A DNA stretch of 64,000 bases from Sphingomonas sp. 28-63-12 (lineage in GTDB: Bacteria > Pseudomonadota > Alphaproteobacteria > Sphingomonadales > Sphingomonadaceae). Position 1 is the stretch's first letter. The number at the start of each line of letters is the position of its first letter. The position numbers and the translations under genes are program-made. Where the stretch lies: NCBI GenBank assembly GCA_002281535.1, contig NCGD01000014.1:1-64000 (forward strand), in the 5' to 3' direction. Shown in pieces: positions 55,742-64,000 of this stretch. The notes below the pieces were generated by a model. The model saw nothing but the letters and a program-made list of their open reading frames with translations, was not told the origin of the DNA and made no database searches.

Positions 55742-57571
55742 ATGCCACCTGATCTTTCATCCGCGACTGACCGTCCCGAGCCCCCGCTGTGGCCGATGCT
55801 GCGCCGGTTCCTGCCCTATTTATGGCCGAAGGATCAGCCGGCCCTGCGGCTGCGGATCGTTATTGCGCTAATGCTGGTGGTCGCATCGAAGCTCGTGCAG
55901 GTTTATGGCGCGCCCTTTGCGCTGCAGGGCGTCGTCAACGACATGGCCGCTGGCGACCGGGGGGCAACAACGCTTATTTTGGCGCTGGTGGTGGGTTATG
56001 CCGCCGCACGGTTCGGGTCGGTGTTATTCGATAATCTGCGCAATGCGGTGTTCGAGCGCGTCGGGCAGGATGCAACCCGGCGGCTGGCGGCGACAGTGTT
56101 CCGGCACCTGCACCAGCTGAGCCTGCGCTTCCACCTCGAACGCCGCACCGGTGCCGTCACCAAGGTGGTCGAACGCGGCACCAAGAGCATCGATACAATG
56201 CTCTATTTCCTGCTGTTCAACATCGCGCCGACCGTGCTCGAGCTGGGCCTCGTGCTGCAGATTTTCTATTCGAAATTCGGGCTTTGGCTCGTGCTGGGCA
56301 CAGTGGCGATGGTGGCGGTGTACATCACCTTCACCCGCATCGTCACCGATTGGCGCAATGCGCTGCGCGCGCAGATGAACGATCTCGATACCGGCGCTGT
56401 CGCGCATGCGGTCGATTCGCTGCTGAATTTCGAAACGGTCAAATATTTCGGCGCGGAGGAGCGCGAAGCGACGCGCTATGACGGCGCGATGGCGGCCTAT
56501 GCGACCGCAGCGGTCCGCAACCAGAATTCGCTTGCCTGGTTGAATATCGGCCAGTCGCTGATCACCAACCTGATGATGGCGGGCGGCATGGGGCTGGTCG
56601 TGTGGGGCTGGTCGCAGGGCCAGTTCAACGCCGGTAACGTCGTGCTCGTCTCGACCCTGCTCGCCCAGCTGTTCCGCCCGCTCGACCTGCTCGGCATGGT
56701 CTATCGCACGATCCGCCAGGGCGTGATCGACATGGCCGCGATGTTCGACCTGATCGATGCGCCGGCCGAAGTGACCGATGTTGCCGATGCGCCCGAGCTT
56801 GTGGTCGGCAAGGGGCATGTTCGCTTCGAAAATGTCGTGTTCGATTATGATCCGGCGCGGCGGATTTTAAAGGGTATCGATCTCGATATTCCGGCCGGGC
56901 ATACGCTGGCGGTAGTGGGGCCATCAGGGGCGGGGAAATCGACGCTCGCGCGGCTGATGTACCGGTTTTACGACCTGACCGGTGGGCGGATCACGATCGA
57001 CGGGCAGGATATATCCGAAGTCACGCAGACCTCGTTACGCGCGGCGATCGGCATTGTCCCGCAGGATACCGTGCTGTTCAACGACACGATCGGCTATAAT
57101 ATCGGCTATGGCCGTGCTGGCGCGAGTCAGGCCCAGATCGAGGAGGCCGCACGCGGCGCGCAGATCGCCGATTTCATCGCCCGCCAGCCGGGCCATTATG
57201 ACGCCCGCGTCGGCGAACGCGGGCTGAAGCTGTCGGGCGGCGAGAAACAGCGTGTGGCAATCGCCCGCACCCTGCTCAAGAACCCGCCGATCCTGATCCT
57301 CGACGAGGCGACCAGCGCGCTCGACAGCCGCACCGAAAGCGACATTCAGGATACCCTGGAGGCAATCGGCAAGGGACGCACCACAATCGTCATCGCGCAT
57401 CGCCTGTCGACCGTCGTCAATGCCGACGAGATCGTCGTGCTGGAGGCGGGCGAGATCGTCGAGCGCGGATCGCATCAGGCGCTGTTGCGCAAGAACGGCC
57501 TCTATGCCGATATGTGGAATCGCCAGGCGCAGGAACGCGCCGAGGAAGAGGGCGCGCTGGCGGCGGAATAA
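55742..57571 (+). CDS. Heavy-metal-type (Atm1/HMT-like) ABC transporter, permease fused to ATPase
   Basis: A 609-residue ABC exporter half-transporter. Six membrane helices occupy residues 20-330, with the Atm1-family stretch LHQLSLRFHLERRTGAVTKV and RGTKSIDTMLYFLLFNIAPT. The ATPase has Walker A GPSGAGKSTLARLMYRFYD, signature LSGGEKQRVAIARTLL, Walker B ILILDEATSALDSRTE and H-loop IVIAHRLST. Bacterial Atm1-like proteins export glutathione or heavy-metal-glutathione complexes, so the likely job is metal detoxification or thiol export. Its stop touches the next convergent gene. Confidence 0.92.
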   Translation: MPPDLSSATDRPEPPLWPMLRRFLPYLWPKDQPALRLRIVIALMLVVASKLVQVYGAPFALQGVVNDMAAGDRGATTLILALVVGYAAARFGSVLFDNLRNAVFERVGQDATRRLAATVFRHLHQLSLRFHLERRTGAVTKVVERGTKSIDTMLYFLLFNIAPTVLELGLVLQIFYSKFGLWLVLGTVAMVAVYITFTRIVTDWRNALRAQMNDLDTGAVAHAVDSLLNFETVKYFGAEEREATRYDGAMAAYATAAVRNQNSLAWLNIGQSLITNLMMAGGMGLVVWGWSQGQFNAGNVVLVSTLLAQLFRPLDLLGMVYRTIRQGVIDMAAMFDLIDAPAEVTDVADAPELVVGKGHVRFENVVFDYDPARRILKGIDLDIPAGHTLAVVGPSGAGKSTLARLMYRFYDLTGGRITIDGQDISEVTQTSLRAAIGIVPQDTVLFNDTIGYNIGYGRAGASQAQIEEAARGAQIADFIARQPGHYDARVGERGLKLSGGEKQRVAIARTLLKNPPILILDEATSALDSRTESDIQDTLEAIGKGRTTIVIAHRLSTVVNADEIVVLEAGEIVERGSHQALLRKNGLYADMWNRQAQERAEEEGALAAE

Positions 57572-58231
57572 TTAACCAATAAATTGCAATATTATAAATT
57601 TTATTCCAAATAAAACGGGTGGAGAAATAAACAAGCAACACCAAACTAGCCATGCAAAAGTTGGCAAATGACTTGCAAATTTACTTCCTTCCATTGCCTG
57701 CTGACGACTATCGCCGCCCATTAAATCGGGAAACCGTCGACGGATTTCAATTGGAACTGTCCTCTCCCAAATTAATGCCGTAACATCTTGAGAGTAAATC
57801 GCAGCGTCTATCGAATTTCGGGCGGCTGCCGACGTTACAGTCCCAATGGAGCTCAAACAAATCCAACCAACTACATACTGACTTATCTTCATGTCAAATT
57901 TAAGATTGTCCGACAAAATAGACTCAGCGATTAACACACCACTTTTACTTATAATATAACCAATTGCTGCACCAATTATAGTTTGAAGTGCTATAAACCA
58001 CGTTGTCCTATGATTTATCAACTCATTTTCGTGACGAATATAATCGATGAATATTCTAAAATAAAAATCATAATTTAATGTCGGATGTCCGTCAGGTATT
58101 TCCAATGTTCGAACATCACAATCAATTCTCTCAGATCTTGGGCCTCTGGGACGCGATATTCCAGATATGATTTTAAAATCACGCCAACCATTTCGAAATT
58201 TCTGAAAAATTTGCATATTTTTCAAATTCAT
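57572..58231 (-). CDS. AT-rich two-span membrane protein, unknown
   Basis: A 219-residue protein on an AT-rich segment unlike its neighbours. The motif HENELINHRTTWFIALQTII is followed by two or three membrane helices (IIGAAIGYIISKSGVLI, VGWICLSSIGTVTSAAAR, FAWLVWCCLFISPPVLFGIK). This resembles small membrane effectors of the SLATT or RipA-octamer type, but I cannot assign one. Its stop codon directly abuts the ABC transporter's. The ATG has only a weak GATGAG before it; the remaining 79 bases up to 58310 are gene-free. Confidence 0.7.
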   Translation of the reverse strand: MNLKNMQIFQKFRNGWRDFKIISGISRPRGPRSERIDCDVRTLEIPDGHPTLNYDFYFRIFIDYIRHENELINHRTTWFIALQTIIGAAIGYIISKSGVLIAESILSDNLKFDMKISQYVVGWICLSSIGTVTSAAARNSIDAAIYSQDVTALIWERTVPIEIRRRFPDLMGGDSRQQAMEGSKFASHLPTFAWLVWCCLFISPPVLFGIKFIILQFIG

Positions 58232-58310
58232 AGCTCATCTACCGGACATTTCAGGCATTGTTGTTACAAGATGAAATATCGCCCTGTAAAGCTAGGCCAA
58301 TCTATTTAAA

Positions 58311-59216
58311 CTATACGCATGCCATTCTAATAAGATGTACCTTCTTATCAAACGTGATCGACGAGCAACGATCGAGCTGATCGCGGCCAATGATCAGCAC
58401 GTCGCGGCGATTGCCCCCTTTAGCGGTGACGACGATTTCTTCGGGATCGGCATCAGCGTCGGGGATGCCGGCGACCGAGCCATTGTCACCGGTACGCACC
58501 AGCAGCCGATCAATCGCCAGCGGGCCGACCGACAGCGGCCGCGCGAGCCGCATCGCCCGCACTGGACGCTGGATGCCAAACGCCACCTCCGCCCGATCGG
58601 CGACACCATAGAATTGGCCGCCAAAACTCTCGGCAAGCGTCGCGCCGGCGCCGGCGGTGGCCAGCGTCTGGCGATGCTGGGGATCGAACAACACGATCAG
58701 CGAGCGCTTGCCGATCGCGACCCGACCATAGCTGGGACGGAACATCGCCTGATCGAGCGGCAGCGCCACGGTGCGTTCGCCGGGTTGCGGTGCGCGCAGC
58801 TCGAACCGGACCACATCGACCGGCAAGCCGCCCGGCCCGACCGCTGCATCGGCGCCGGCCGACCAGGGCCGATCGAACCACACCACGCGGCGGCGAAAGC
58901 TGGCCTTGCTCACTTCCAGCCGGGTGACGCTGCTTTGGCCGCCAACCTTGACGGGCCCGACCTTGACAGCAAAGCCGAACAAGCCGCCACGCAACCCGAT
59001 GCGCTGCGCAAAATCGGGATTGAGGGTGGGGGCGGCCGGTGCCCAGGGGCTGATCCGCAGCCGTGCAGGCTGGCCACCAATCACCGCCGCGACCACGCCG
59101 TCTCCGCGCACGACATAATCAAGTGCCGCAGGCGCTGCGCTGATCGCCGCGCTGGCAGTGCCAGCCGCCAGCAGCAGGAGAAGCGACTTTGCCGGAAGAC
59201 CTGCGGTGCGCGACAT
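58311..59216 (-). CDS. Secreted protein resembling a degenerate retropepsin-like protease
   Basis: A 301-residue exported protein. A signal peptide (LLLLLAAGTASAAISAAPAA) precedes strands like VVRGDGVVAAVIGGQPARLR and a repeat later on, which resemble retropepsin lobes. No D-T/S-G active-site triplet is visible at the expected loop (here RISPWAPAAPTLNPDF), so it may be inactive or unrelated. The tail includes IVVTAKGGNRRDVLIIGRDQ and a final CSS...MACV with two cysteines. Start at ATG 59216. Function unknown. Confidence 0.7.
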   Translation of the reverse strand: MSRTAGLPAKSLLLLLAAGTASAAISAAPAALDYVVRGDGVVAAVIGGQPARLRISPWAPAAPTLNPDFAQRIGLRGGLFGFAVKVGPVKVGGQSSVTRLEVSKASFRRRVVWFDRPWSAGADAAVGPGGLPVDVVRFELRAPQPGERTVALPLDQAMFRPSYGRVAIGKRSLIVLFDPQHRQTLATAGAGATLAESFGGQFYGVADRAEVAFGIQRPVRAMRLARPLSVGPLAIDRLLVRTGDNGSVAGIPDADADPEEIVVTAKGGNRRDVLIIGRDQLDRCSSITFDKKVHLIRMACV

Positions 59217-59295
59217 CGATTCGAAACTCCATTGTTCGCCCCGGCGGCAGACTGGCCATAACATCTTGGCGTGGTAGCGAAATCAAGGCGGACCG

Positions 59296-60114
59296 TCAGC
59301 CCGGCGAGGCCGCCGATCCTGCCAGCAAGCCACCATCGATATCGAATTCGCTCCCCGTCACATAGGTCGCCTCGTCAGAAGCCAGAAACACGGCCATCGC
59401 CGCGACTTCCTGCGGCATGCCGAAGCGCCTGAGCGGCGTGTCCCTGGTGAGGGCTGCCATCCGATCGGCACGGTCCAGCCCCTCGCCCAGCATCGGCTCC
59501 CAGATGCCCGTCAGGATCGCGGCCGGGTGAATCGAGTTGCAGCGGATCGTCATCCCCTGCTGCGCGCACCAGAGCGCCACCGACTTGCTGTGATTGCGGA
59601 TCGCCGCCTTGGACGAGGCATAGGCGGCCGCGCCCGGAATGCCGACCAGCCCCGAGCGCGATGACATGTTGATGATCGCGCCGGTTCTGTGGGCGCGCAT
59701 CGTCCTGATGGCATAGCGGCACCCCAGAAACGTGCCGTCAAGATTGACGCGGTGAACCCGGTGCCATTCGGCGAGCGAGGCATGTTCGGGATCGTGCGGC
59801 CCGGCGCCGGCCTCAAACCCCGTGATGCCGGCATTGTTGACGAGGATGTCGAGCTGACCGTCACGGCGGAGCAATGCCGCCATGACGTCTTCCCAATTAC
59901 CCTCCTCGCCGACATCGAGCGGCGCGAAACGCGTGTTGCCGCCAATATCATTGGCCAGCTCGGCGCCGGCCTCGGCATCGATATCGGTGATCCACACCGT
60001 TGCGCCCTCCGCCACGAACGCCCGCACGATCGCCGCGCCGATTCCGCGCGCCGCGCCGGTGACGAGCGCGACCTTGCCGTGGAGACGGCCGGGGCGAGCA
60101 ATATTGTCGGTCAT
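59296..60114 (-). CDS. SDR family oxidoreductase
   Basis: A 272-residue NAD(P)-dependent dehydrogenase. Classical SDR motifs: [20 protein letters not shown] for cofactor, [21 protein letters not shown] and [17 protein letters not shown] with the Ser-Tyr-Lys site, and [14 protein letters not shown] near the end. The SSAVR-like central part places it among the 3-alpha/7-alpha-hydroxysteroid or cyclopentanol dehydrogenase type. It is divergent from recQ with a 50-base gap. Substrate unknown. Confidence 0.9.
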   Translation of the reverse strand: MTDNIARPGRLHGKVALVTGAARGIGAAIVRAFVAEGATVWITDIDAEAGAELANDIGGNTRFAPLDVGEEGNWEDVMAALLRRDGQLDILVNNAGITGFEAGAGPHDPEHASLAEWHRVHRVNLDGTFLGCRYAIRTMRAHRTGAIINMSSRSGLVGIPGAAAYASSKAAIRNHSKSVALWCAQQGMTIRCNSIHPAAILTGIWEPMLGEGLDRADRMAALTRDTPLRRFGMPQEVAAMAVFLASDEATYVTGSEFDIDGGLLAGSAASPG

Positions 60115-60164
60115 ATCGGATGGTCCCTTGCGGTAATGGGCGCTTCGCCGGTAGCGCTCCGGTT

Positions 60165-61928
60165 ATGCCCTCAACGCTCGACACGCTACAACAGACCTTT
60201 GGCTTCCCGGCATTTCGCGGGGTGCAGGGCGATGTCGTCGCGCGGGTGATGGCCGGTGAGAACACGCTGGCCGTCATGCCGACCGGCGCCGGCAAGTCGT
60301 TATGCTATCAGCTGCCCGCGGTGGTGCTCGACGGGACCTGTGTTGTCGTGAGCCCGCTGATCGCGCTGATGCACGATCAGCTCCGCGCCGCCGACGCGAT
60401 CGGCATCCGGGCGGCCACCCTGACCTCAGTCGATACCAACCAGGCCGAGACGATCGCCCGGTTCCGGCGCGGCGCGCTCGACCTGCTCTATGTCGCACCC
60501 GAGCGCGCCTCGAACGAATCGTTCCGCAACCTGCTGCGCCAGTCACCACTGGCGCTGTTCGCGATCGACGAGGCGCATTGCGTGAGCGAATGGGGGCATG
60601 ATTTCCGCCCCGATTACCGGTTGCTGCGGCCCCTGCTCGATGAATTCGGCGATATCCCCCGGCTCGCGCTGACCGCGACCGCCGACGCGCATACCCGCGC
60701 CGACATCCTTGAACAGCTCGGCATCCCCCGAGACGGTCTGATCATCGCCGGGTTCGACCGGCCCAATATTCGCTATATGATCTCCCCGCGTGACAACACC
60801 GCGCGCCAGATCACCCAAGTAATCCGCGAAACCCCGGGACCCGGTATCGTCTATGCCCAGACCCGCGCCGCGACCGAGCGGCTTGCCGAGCAGCTGGCGA
60901 GCACCGGACGGCCGACGCGTGCCTATCATGCCGGCCTCGATCCCGCCGTGCGCGCGCGCAATCAGGCGGCATTCGTCGGTTCCGAAGACATGGTGATCTG
61001 TGCGACGATCGCGTTCGGCATGGGGATCGATAAGCCCGATGTCCGCTTTGTAGCGCATGCCGGGCTGCCCAAATCGATCGAGGCCTATTATCAGGAGACC
61101 GGCCGCGCCGGACGTGATGGCGACCCCTCGGTCGCGCATCTGTTCTGGGGCGCGGAGGATTTCGCGCGGGCCCAGCAGCGCATCGCCGAAGTCGAGCCGG
61201 AGCGCCAGGCGACGGCGCGCGCGCAGTTGCAGGCGCTGTCAGGGTTGGTCGAAACCGGGACTTGCCGCCGCGCCCTGCTGTTGCGCCATTTCGGCGAGGA
61301 CCCGCCCATCGAATGCGGCAATTGCGACAATTGCCTTACCAAGCCAGCGCTGATCGACGCCACCGAACTCGCGCGCAAGTTTCTGTCGGCGGTGTATCGC
61401 ACCGGGCAGAGCTTTGGCGTCGGGCATCTCGAAAAGGTGCTGACCGGGGCGACCGACGAACGCGTCGAGAAGCTGGGACATGACCGGCTGAGCGTATTCG
61501 GCATTGTCTCCGCGACCGAAGCGGCGTTGTTGCGCCCGCTGTCGCGCGCGCTGCAGGCACGCGGGCTGCTGACGACCACCGAGCATGGCGGGCTGAGCCT
61601 GGGCGGCGACGCGCGGGCGGTGCTGAAGGGTGAGGCGGCGGTGCAAATCGTTGCCCCGGCGATCAAGAAACCGGGCGGGCGCCGCCGCGCCGCGATCGCC
61701 GACATGCCCAATGATCCGCTGTTCGAGGCGCTGCGTACCAGACGCCGCGAACTTGCCGCCGATGCCAAGGTGCCGCCCTATGTGATCTTCCATGACTCGG
61801 TCCTGCGCGAAATGGCGGCACTCAAGCCGGCAAGCCGAACCGCGTTGGCGCAGATCACGGGGATTGGCGCGCGCAAGATGGAGGCTTACGGTGATTCCTT
61901 TCTGGCCGTGATCCGGGAGTCAGCATGA
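60165..61928 (+). CDS. recQ: ATP-dependent DNA helicase RecQ
   Basis: RecQ unwinds DNA 3' to 5' in recombination and repair. The 587-residue protein has Walker A MPTGAGKSLCYQLPAVVL, DEAH motif with AIDEAHCVSEWGHDFRPDYR, ATTAT-like LALTATADAHT, motif VI YYQETGRAGRDG, a zinc-binding RQC region (CRRALLLRHFGEDPPIECGN, CDNC) and a C-terminal HRDC domain (VPPYVIFHDSVLREMAALKP). ATG 60165 suits the family start (STLDTLQQTFGFPAFRGVQ). Its stop overlaps the next gene by four bases. Confidence 0.96.
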   Translation: MPSTLDTLQQTFGFPAFRGVQGDVVARVMAGENTLAVMPTGAGKSLCYQLPAVVLDGTCVVVSPLIALMHDQLRAADAIGIRAATLTSVDTNQAETIARFRRGALDLLYVAPERASNESFRNLLRQSPLALFAIDEAHCVSEWGHDFRPDYRLLRPLLDEFGDIPRLALTATADAHTRADILEQLGIPRDGLIIAGFDRPNIRYMISPRDNTARQITQVIRETPGPGIVYAQTRAATERLAEQLASTGRPTRAYHAGLDPAVRARNQAAFVGSEDMVICATIAFGMGIDKPDVRFVAHAGLPKSIEAYYQETGRAGRDGDPSVAHLFWGAEDFARAQQRIAEVEPERQATARAQLQALSGLVETGTCRRALLLRHFGEDPPIECGNCDNCLTKPALIDATELARKFLSAVYRTGQSFGVGHLEKVLTGATDERVEKLGHDRLSVFGIVSATEAALLRPLSRALQARGLLTTTEHGGLSLGGDARAVLKGEAAVQIVAPAIKKPGGRRRAAIADMPNDPLFEALRTRRRELAADAKVPPYVIFHDSVLREMAALKPASRTALAQITGIGARKMEAYGDSFLAVIRESA

Positions 61929-62350
61929 TCCGCCCTATCGACGATATAATTTCGGTCTCGCCGCAAATCACCCCTGCCGATGTGACGGAGATCGCGCGCG
62001 CGGGCTTCACGATGATCGTCAATAATCGCCCCGATGACGAAGAATTGGGCCAGCCCGAAGGCGATGCGATCCGCACCGTCGCCGAGACGTTGGGGCTGAA
62101 ATATGTGGCGATCCCGATCACTCATGCCGGATTCTCACACCCCCAACTCGATGCGATGGCGACGGCGCTGGCCGAGGCCAATGGCCCCGTGCTTGCTTAT
62201 TGCCGGTCGGGCACGCGATCCTGCAATCTCTGGGCGCTGGCCATGGCCAAAAGTGGCGCAGCGCCCGATTTGCTGAGCGAGAAGGCCGCAAAGGCCGGCT
62301 ATGACCTGTCGGGCATTCGCCCGATGCTCGACGCTCTCGCCGGGGCATGA
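61925..62350 (+). CDS. TIGR01244 family phosphatase/sulfur-transferase-like protein
   Basis: A 141-residue protein of the dual-specificity-phosphatase-like family seen in the N-terminal domain of bacterial beta-lactamase-hydrolase-like (Blh) enzymes. The pattern is SVSPQITPADVTEIARAGF, IVNNRPDDEELGQPEGD, and PVLAYCRSGTRSCNLWALAM with the active-site cysteine. Relatives are linked to sulfide oxidation, but here there is no MBL domain fused. ATG 61925 overlaps the recQ stop, so the genes are translated together. Confidence 0.85.
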   Translation: MIRPIDDIISVSPQITPADVTEIARAGFTMIVNNRPDDEELGQPEGDAIRTVAETLGLKYVAIPITHAGFSHPQLDAMATALAEANGPVLAYCRSGTRSCNLWALAMAKSGAAPDLLSEKAAKAGYDLSGIRPMLDALAGA

Positions 62351-62357
62351 GCGGCCG

Positions 62358-62747
62358 ATGAGCCTGACCCAGCTGGTCATCTCGATCGTCGGCGTGCTCG
62401 GACTCGCGCTCGTCGCCCGCTGGCTGCGGCTCGGCGAGAGCCGGATCGCGACGCCCGACGATGCTTGCCGGATTGCCGAGGAAATGCTGGCGGGCTTCGA
62501 GGCACGCCGCGCGATCGTCAGCAAGGATGGCAACGCCGCGCTGGTTGCGGGCAATGGCACGGTGGCCGTGCTGAAGCGCCACGGCGCCAAGGTCGCCGCC
62601 CGCCGGCTGGTGCCGCCGCTGGTGATCCGTGACGCGGTGGAAGGCGCCACTATCGAAACCGGCGAAAGGCTGTTCGGCAGTGTCACCCTGATCAACGTGT
62701 TCCCGGATGACGCGCGGGCACTGGCAGCGCCACTGACACTGGTGTAA
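62358..62747 (+). CDS. Hypothetical protein with N-terminal membrane anchor
   Basis: A 129-residue protein with one N-terminal helix (LTQLVISIVGVLGLALVARW) and a soluble domain with DDACRIAEEMLAGFEARRAI and strands like GNAALVAGNGTVAVLKRHG. No family name is clear to me, though this type is usual in sphingomonads near sterol-desaturase genes. ATG 62358 starts 7 bases after the upstream stop. It probably belongs to the recQ run. Confidence 0.7.
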   Translation: MSLTQLVISIVGVLGLALVARWLRLGESRIATPDDACRIAEEMLAGFEARRAIVSKDGNAALVAGNGTVAVLKRHGAKVAARRLVPPLVIRDAVEGATIETGERLFGSVTLINVFPDDARALAAPLTLV

Positions 62748-62757
62748 GCAAGTCGCC

Positions 62758-63732
62758 ATGCACCTGCCCGACCCCGTCCAATATGCCGTCCCCGCCTTCA
62801 TCCTGCTGGTGCTGGCCGAGATGCTGGTCGCCTGGGCGCGCGACAAGAGCCGCTATGAACCCAGGGACACGCTGACCTCGCTGTCGCTGGGGCTGGGTAG
62901 CACCGTCGCCGGGGTAATCGTCGGCGGCACTGCCTATGCGATTGCCAGCTGGGCGTGGCAGTTCCGGCTCTTCGACATTGGCTGGCAATGGTATTGGTTC
63001 GTTATCGCCTTTGTGATCGACGATCTGGCCTATTATGCGTTTCATCGATCGGCACACCGGGTGCGCTGGTTCTGGGCGAGCCATGTCATCCACCATTCGA
63101 GCCAGCATTATAATCTGTCCACAGCGCTCAGGCAGACCTGGACAGGGTTTTTCTCGCTAAGCTTCCTGTTCCGCTTGCCGCTGGCGCTGATCGGCTTTCA
63201 CCCGGCGATGCTGCTGTTTGTCGGCGGCATCAATTTGATCTACCAGTTCTGGATCCATACCGAGGTGATCGACCGGATGCCGCGCTGGTTTGAGGCCGTG
63301 ATGAATACGCCGTCGCATCACCGCGCGCACCACGCGACCAACCCACGGTATCTCGACAGCAATTATGCCGGCGTGTTCATCATCTGGGACAAGATGTTTG
63401 GCAGCTTCGTCGCCGAACGCGACGACGATCGCCCACGTTACGGCATCGTCAGGCAGCTCGGCAGTTTCAACCTGTTCTGGGCGGCGTTCCATGAATGGAT
63501 CGGCATCGCGAAAGATGTGTGGGCAGCGCCCGGCCTGCGTGCCAAGATCGGTTATATCGCGATGCCGCCGGGCTGGAGCCATGACGGTAGCCGTGAAACG
63601 TCCGAATCGATCAAGCAACAGTGGCGCAATCAGGCAGCGAGCCGGCAGAAGCTAGGGGAAGAGACTTGGAAGAAGCCGATATCGTCGTCGTCGGGGGTGG
63701 ATCAGGCGGGAGCGCCGTCGCCAGCCGGCTGA
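62758..63732 (+). CDS. Sterol desaturase/fatty-acid hydroxylase family protein
   Basis: A 324-residue di-iron membrane hydroxylase with five or so helices. Histidine boxes: FHRSAHRVRWFW, SHVIHHSSQHYNLSTA and NTPSHHRAHHATNPRYL. Family members oxidise sterols, fatty acids or carotenoids; which one is not determined. It starts 10 bases after the previous stop. Its C-terminal 22 residues (EETWKKPISSSSGVDQAG, etc.) overlap the GMC oxidoreductase start, so the native end may be short of 63732 in homologues. Confidence 0.85.
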   Translation: MHLPDPVQYAVPAFILLVLAEMLVAWARDKSRYEPRDTLTSLSLGLGSTVAGVIVGGTAYAIASWAWQFRLFDIGWQWYWFVIAFVIDDLAYYAFHRSAHRVRWFWASHVIHHSSQHYNLSTALRQTWTGFFSLSFLFRLPLALIGFHPAMLLFVGGINLIYQFWIHTEVIDRMPRWFEAVMNTPSHHRAHHATNPRYLDSNYAGVFIIWDKMFGSFVAERDDDRPRYGIVRQLGSFNLFWAAFHEWIGIAKDVWAAPGLRAKIGYIAMPPGWSHDGSRETSESIKQQWRNQAASRQKLGEETWKKPISSSSGVDQAGAPSPAG

Positions 63733-64000
63733 GCGAGGACGGCAAGTATAAGGTCGTGCTGCTCGAGGCGGGGGGCCGCAATACCGGCTATCGGACGCGC
63801 ATTCCCGGCTTCATCCCGTTCCAGACGCCCAAGACCAACTGGCAGTTCGAAACCGTGCCCCAGGCCGGGTTGAACGGCAGGCGGGGCTATCAGCCACGCG
63901 GCAAGGGACTGGGCGGTTCATCGGCAATCAACGCCATGATCTATATTCGCGGCAACAAATGGGATTATGACAATTGGGCGGCGATGGGCTGCCCGGGCTG
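63666..64000 (+). CDS. GMC family oxidoreductase, 3' truncated by window
   Basis: The N-terminus of a FAD-dependent glucose-methanol-choline oxidoreductase. The FAD motif is DIVVVGGGSGGSAVASRLSE, followed by LLEAGG and the GMC signature GYQPRGKGLGGSSAINAMIY. It starts at TTG 63666 with AGGGGA seven bases before, and overlaps the hydroxylase by 67 bases. The gene continues beyond the window; about 111 residues are visible. Substrate unknown, most likely an alcohol. Confidence 0.88.
   Translation, partial: MEEADIVVVGGGSGGSAVASRLSEDGKYKVVLLEAGGRNTGYRTRIPGFIPFQTPKTNWQFETVPQAGLNGRRGYQPRGKGLGGSSAINAMIYIRGNKWDYDNWAAMGCPG

Noticed and set aside
58335-59261. 308-codon plus-strand frame opposite the secreted protein at 58311
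   Set aside because: No ribosome site or domain; the opposite strand carries a clean signal peptide and start.

Overview
The window looks like chromosomal DNA of a high-GC alphaproteobacterium of the sphingomonad group (Sphingomonas, Sphingopyxis or close kin). Evidence: the rpmF-plsX-fabH-ihfA-merR block, the rnd-lptC-lptA-lptB-rpoN block, a TonB receptor divergent from a TetR regulator, a crtY-crtI-crtB carotenoid cluster with a sterol-desaturase-type hydroxylase, and an Atm1-type ABC exporter. No rRNA, convincing tRNA, insertion sequence, prophage or CRISPR array was seen.

Layout. 0-7 kb: the end of pheT, a PLP-dependent decarboxylase, an aldose epimerase, an EcsC-family protein and prfC. 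7-11.6 kb: an LtaS-like membrane phosphatase-fold protein and the TonB/TetR pair. 11.7-14.7 kb: merR, ihfA, fabH, plsX and rpmF on the minus strand. 14.9-25.4 kb: a MAPEG protein, an MBL hydrolase, a fused pabB-pabC, an aminotransferase, a periplasmic MsrA, pdeM, kup, an M20 peptidase and a secreted retropepsin-like protein. 25.4-30.3 kb: DNA-ligase-associated helicase and exonuclease with small genes. 30.3-34.7 kb: rpoN and LPS transport genes. 34.7-40.2 kb: a double cold-shock protein with a broken N-terminus, GNAT, GlxA-like regulator plus cytochrome P460, and the ATP-dependent DNA ligase. 40.2-46.6 kb: a patchy accessory stretch with two VOC copies, LysE, ung, a Phd/YoeB toxin-antitoxin pair and an AT-rich two-gene cassette of unknown function. 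46.7-48.8 kb: thiC with a TPP riboswitch. 48.8-55.4 kb: MipA-like porin, DUF2141 protein and the carotenoid genes. 55.4-64 kb: ABC exporter, an AT-rich membrane-protein gene, SDR, recQ and a hydroxylase/GMC-oxidoreductase pair cut by the window end.

Functional links. Four proteins of the known ligase-associated DNA repair set (PdeM phosphoesterase, Lhr-core helicase, MBL exonuclease, ATP-dependent ligase) are all present but scattered over about 19 kb. LptC, LptA and LptB are consecutive. CrtB, CrtI and CrtY carry carbon from GGPP to beta-carotene, and the divergent hydroxylase probably hydroxylates the rings. A LOG-type phosphoribohydrolase sits inside that operon.

The best candidates for something undescribed are the AT-rich overlapping gene pair at 44648-46590, next to a toxin-antitoxin pair, and the AT-rich membrane protein at 57572-58231. 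Several genes between 34.9 and 44.6 kb lack a usable start codon or are out of frame with it. They deserve a check for sequence error versus real decay or non-AUG initiation.
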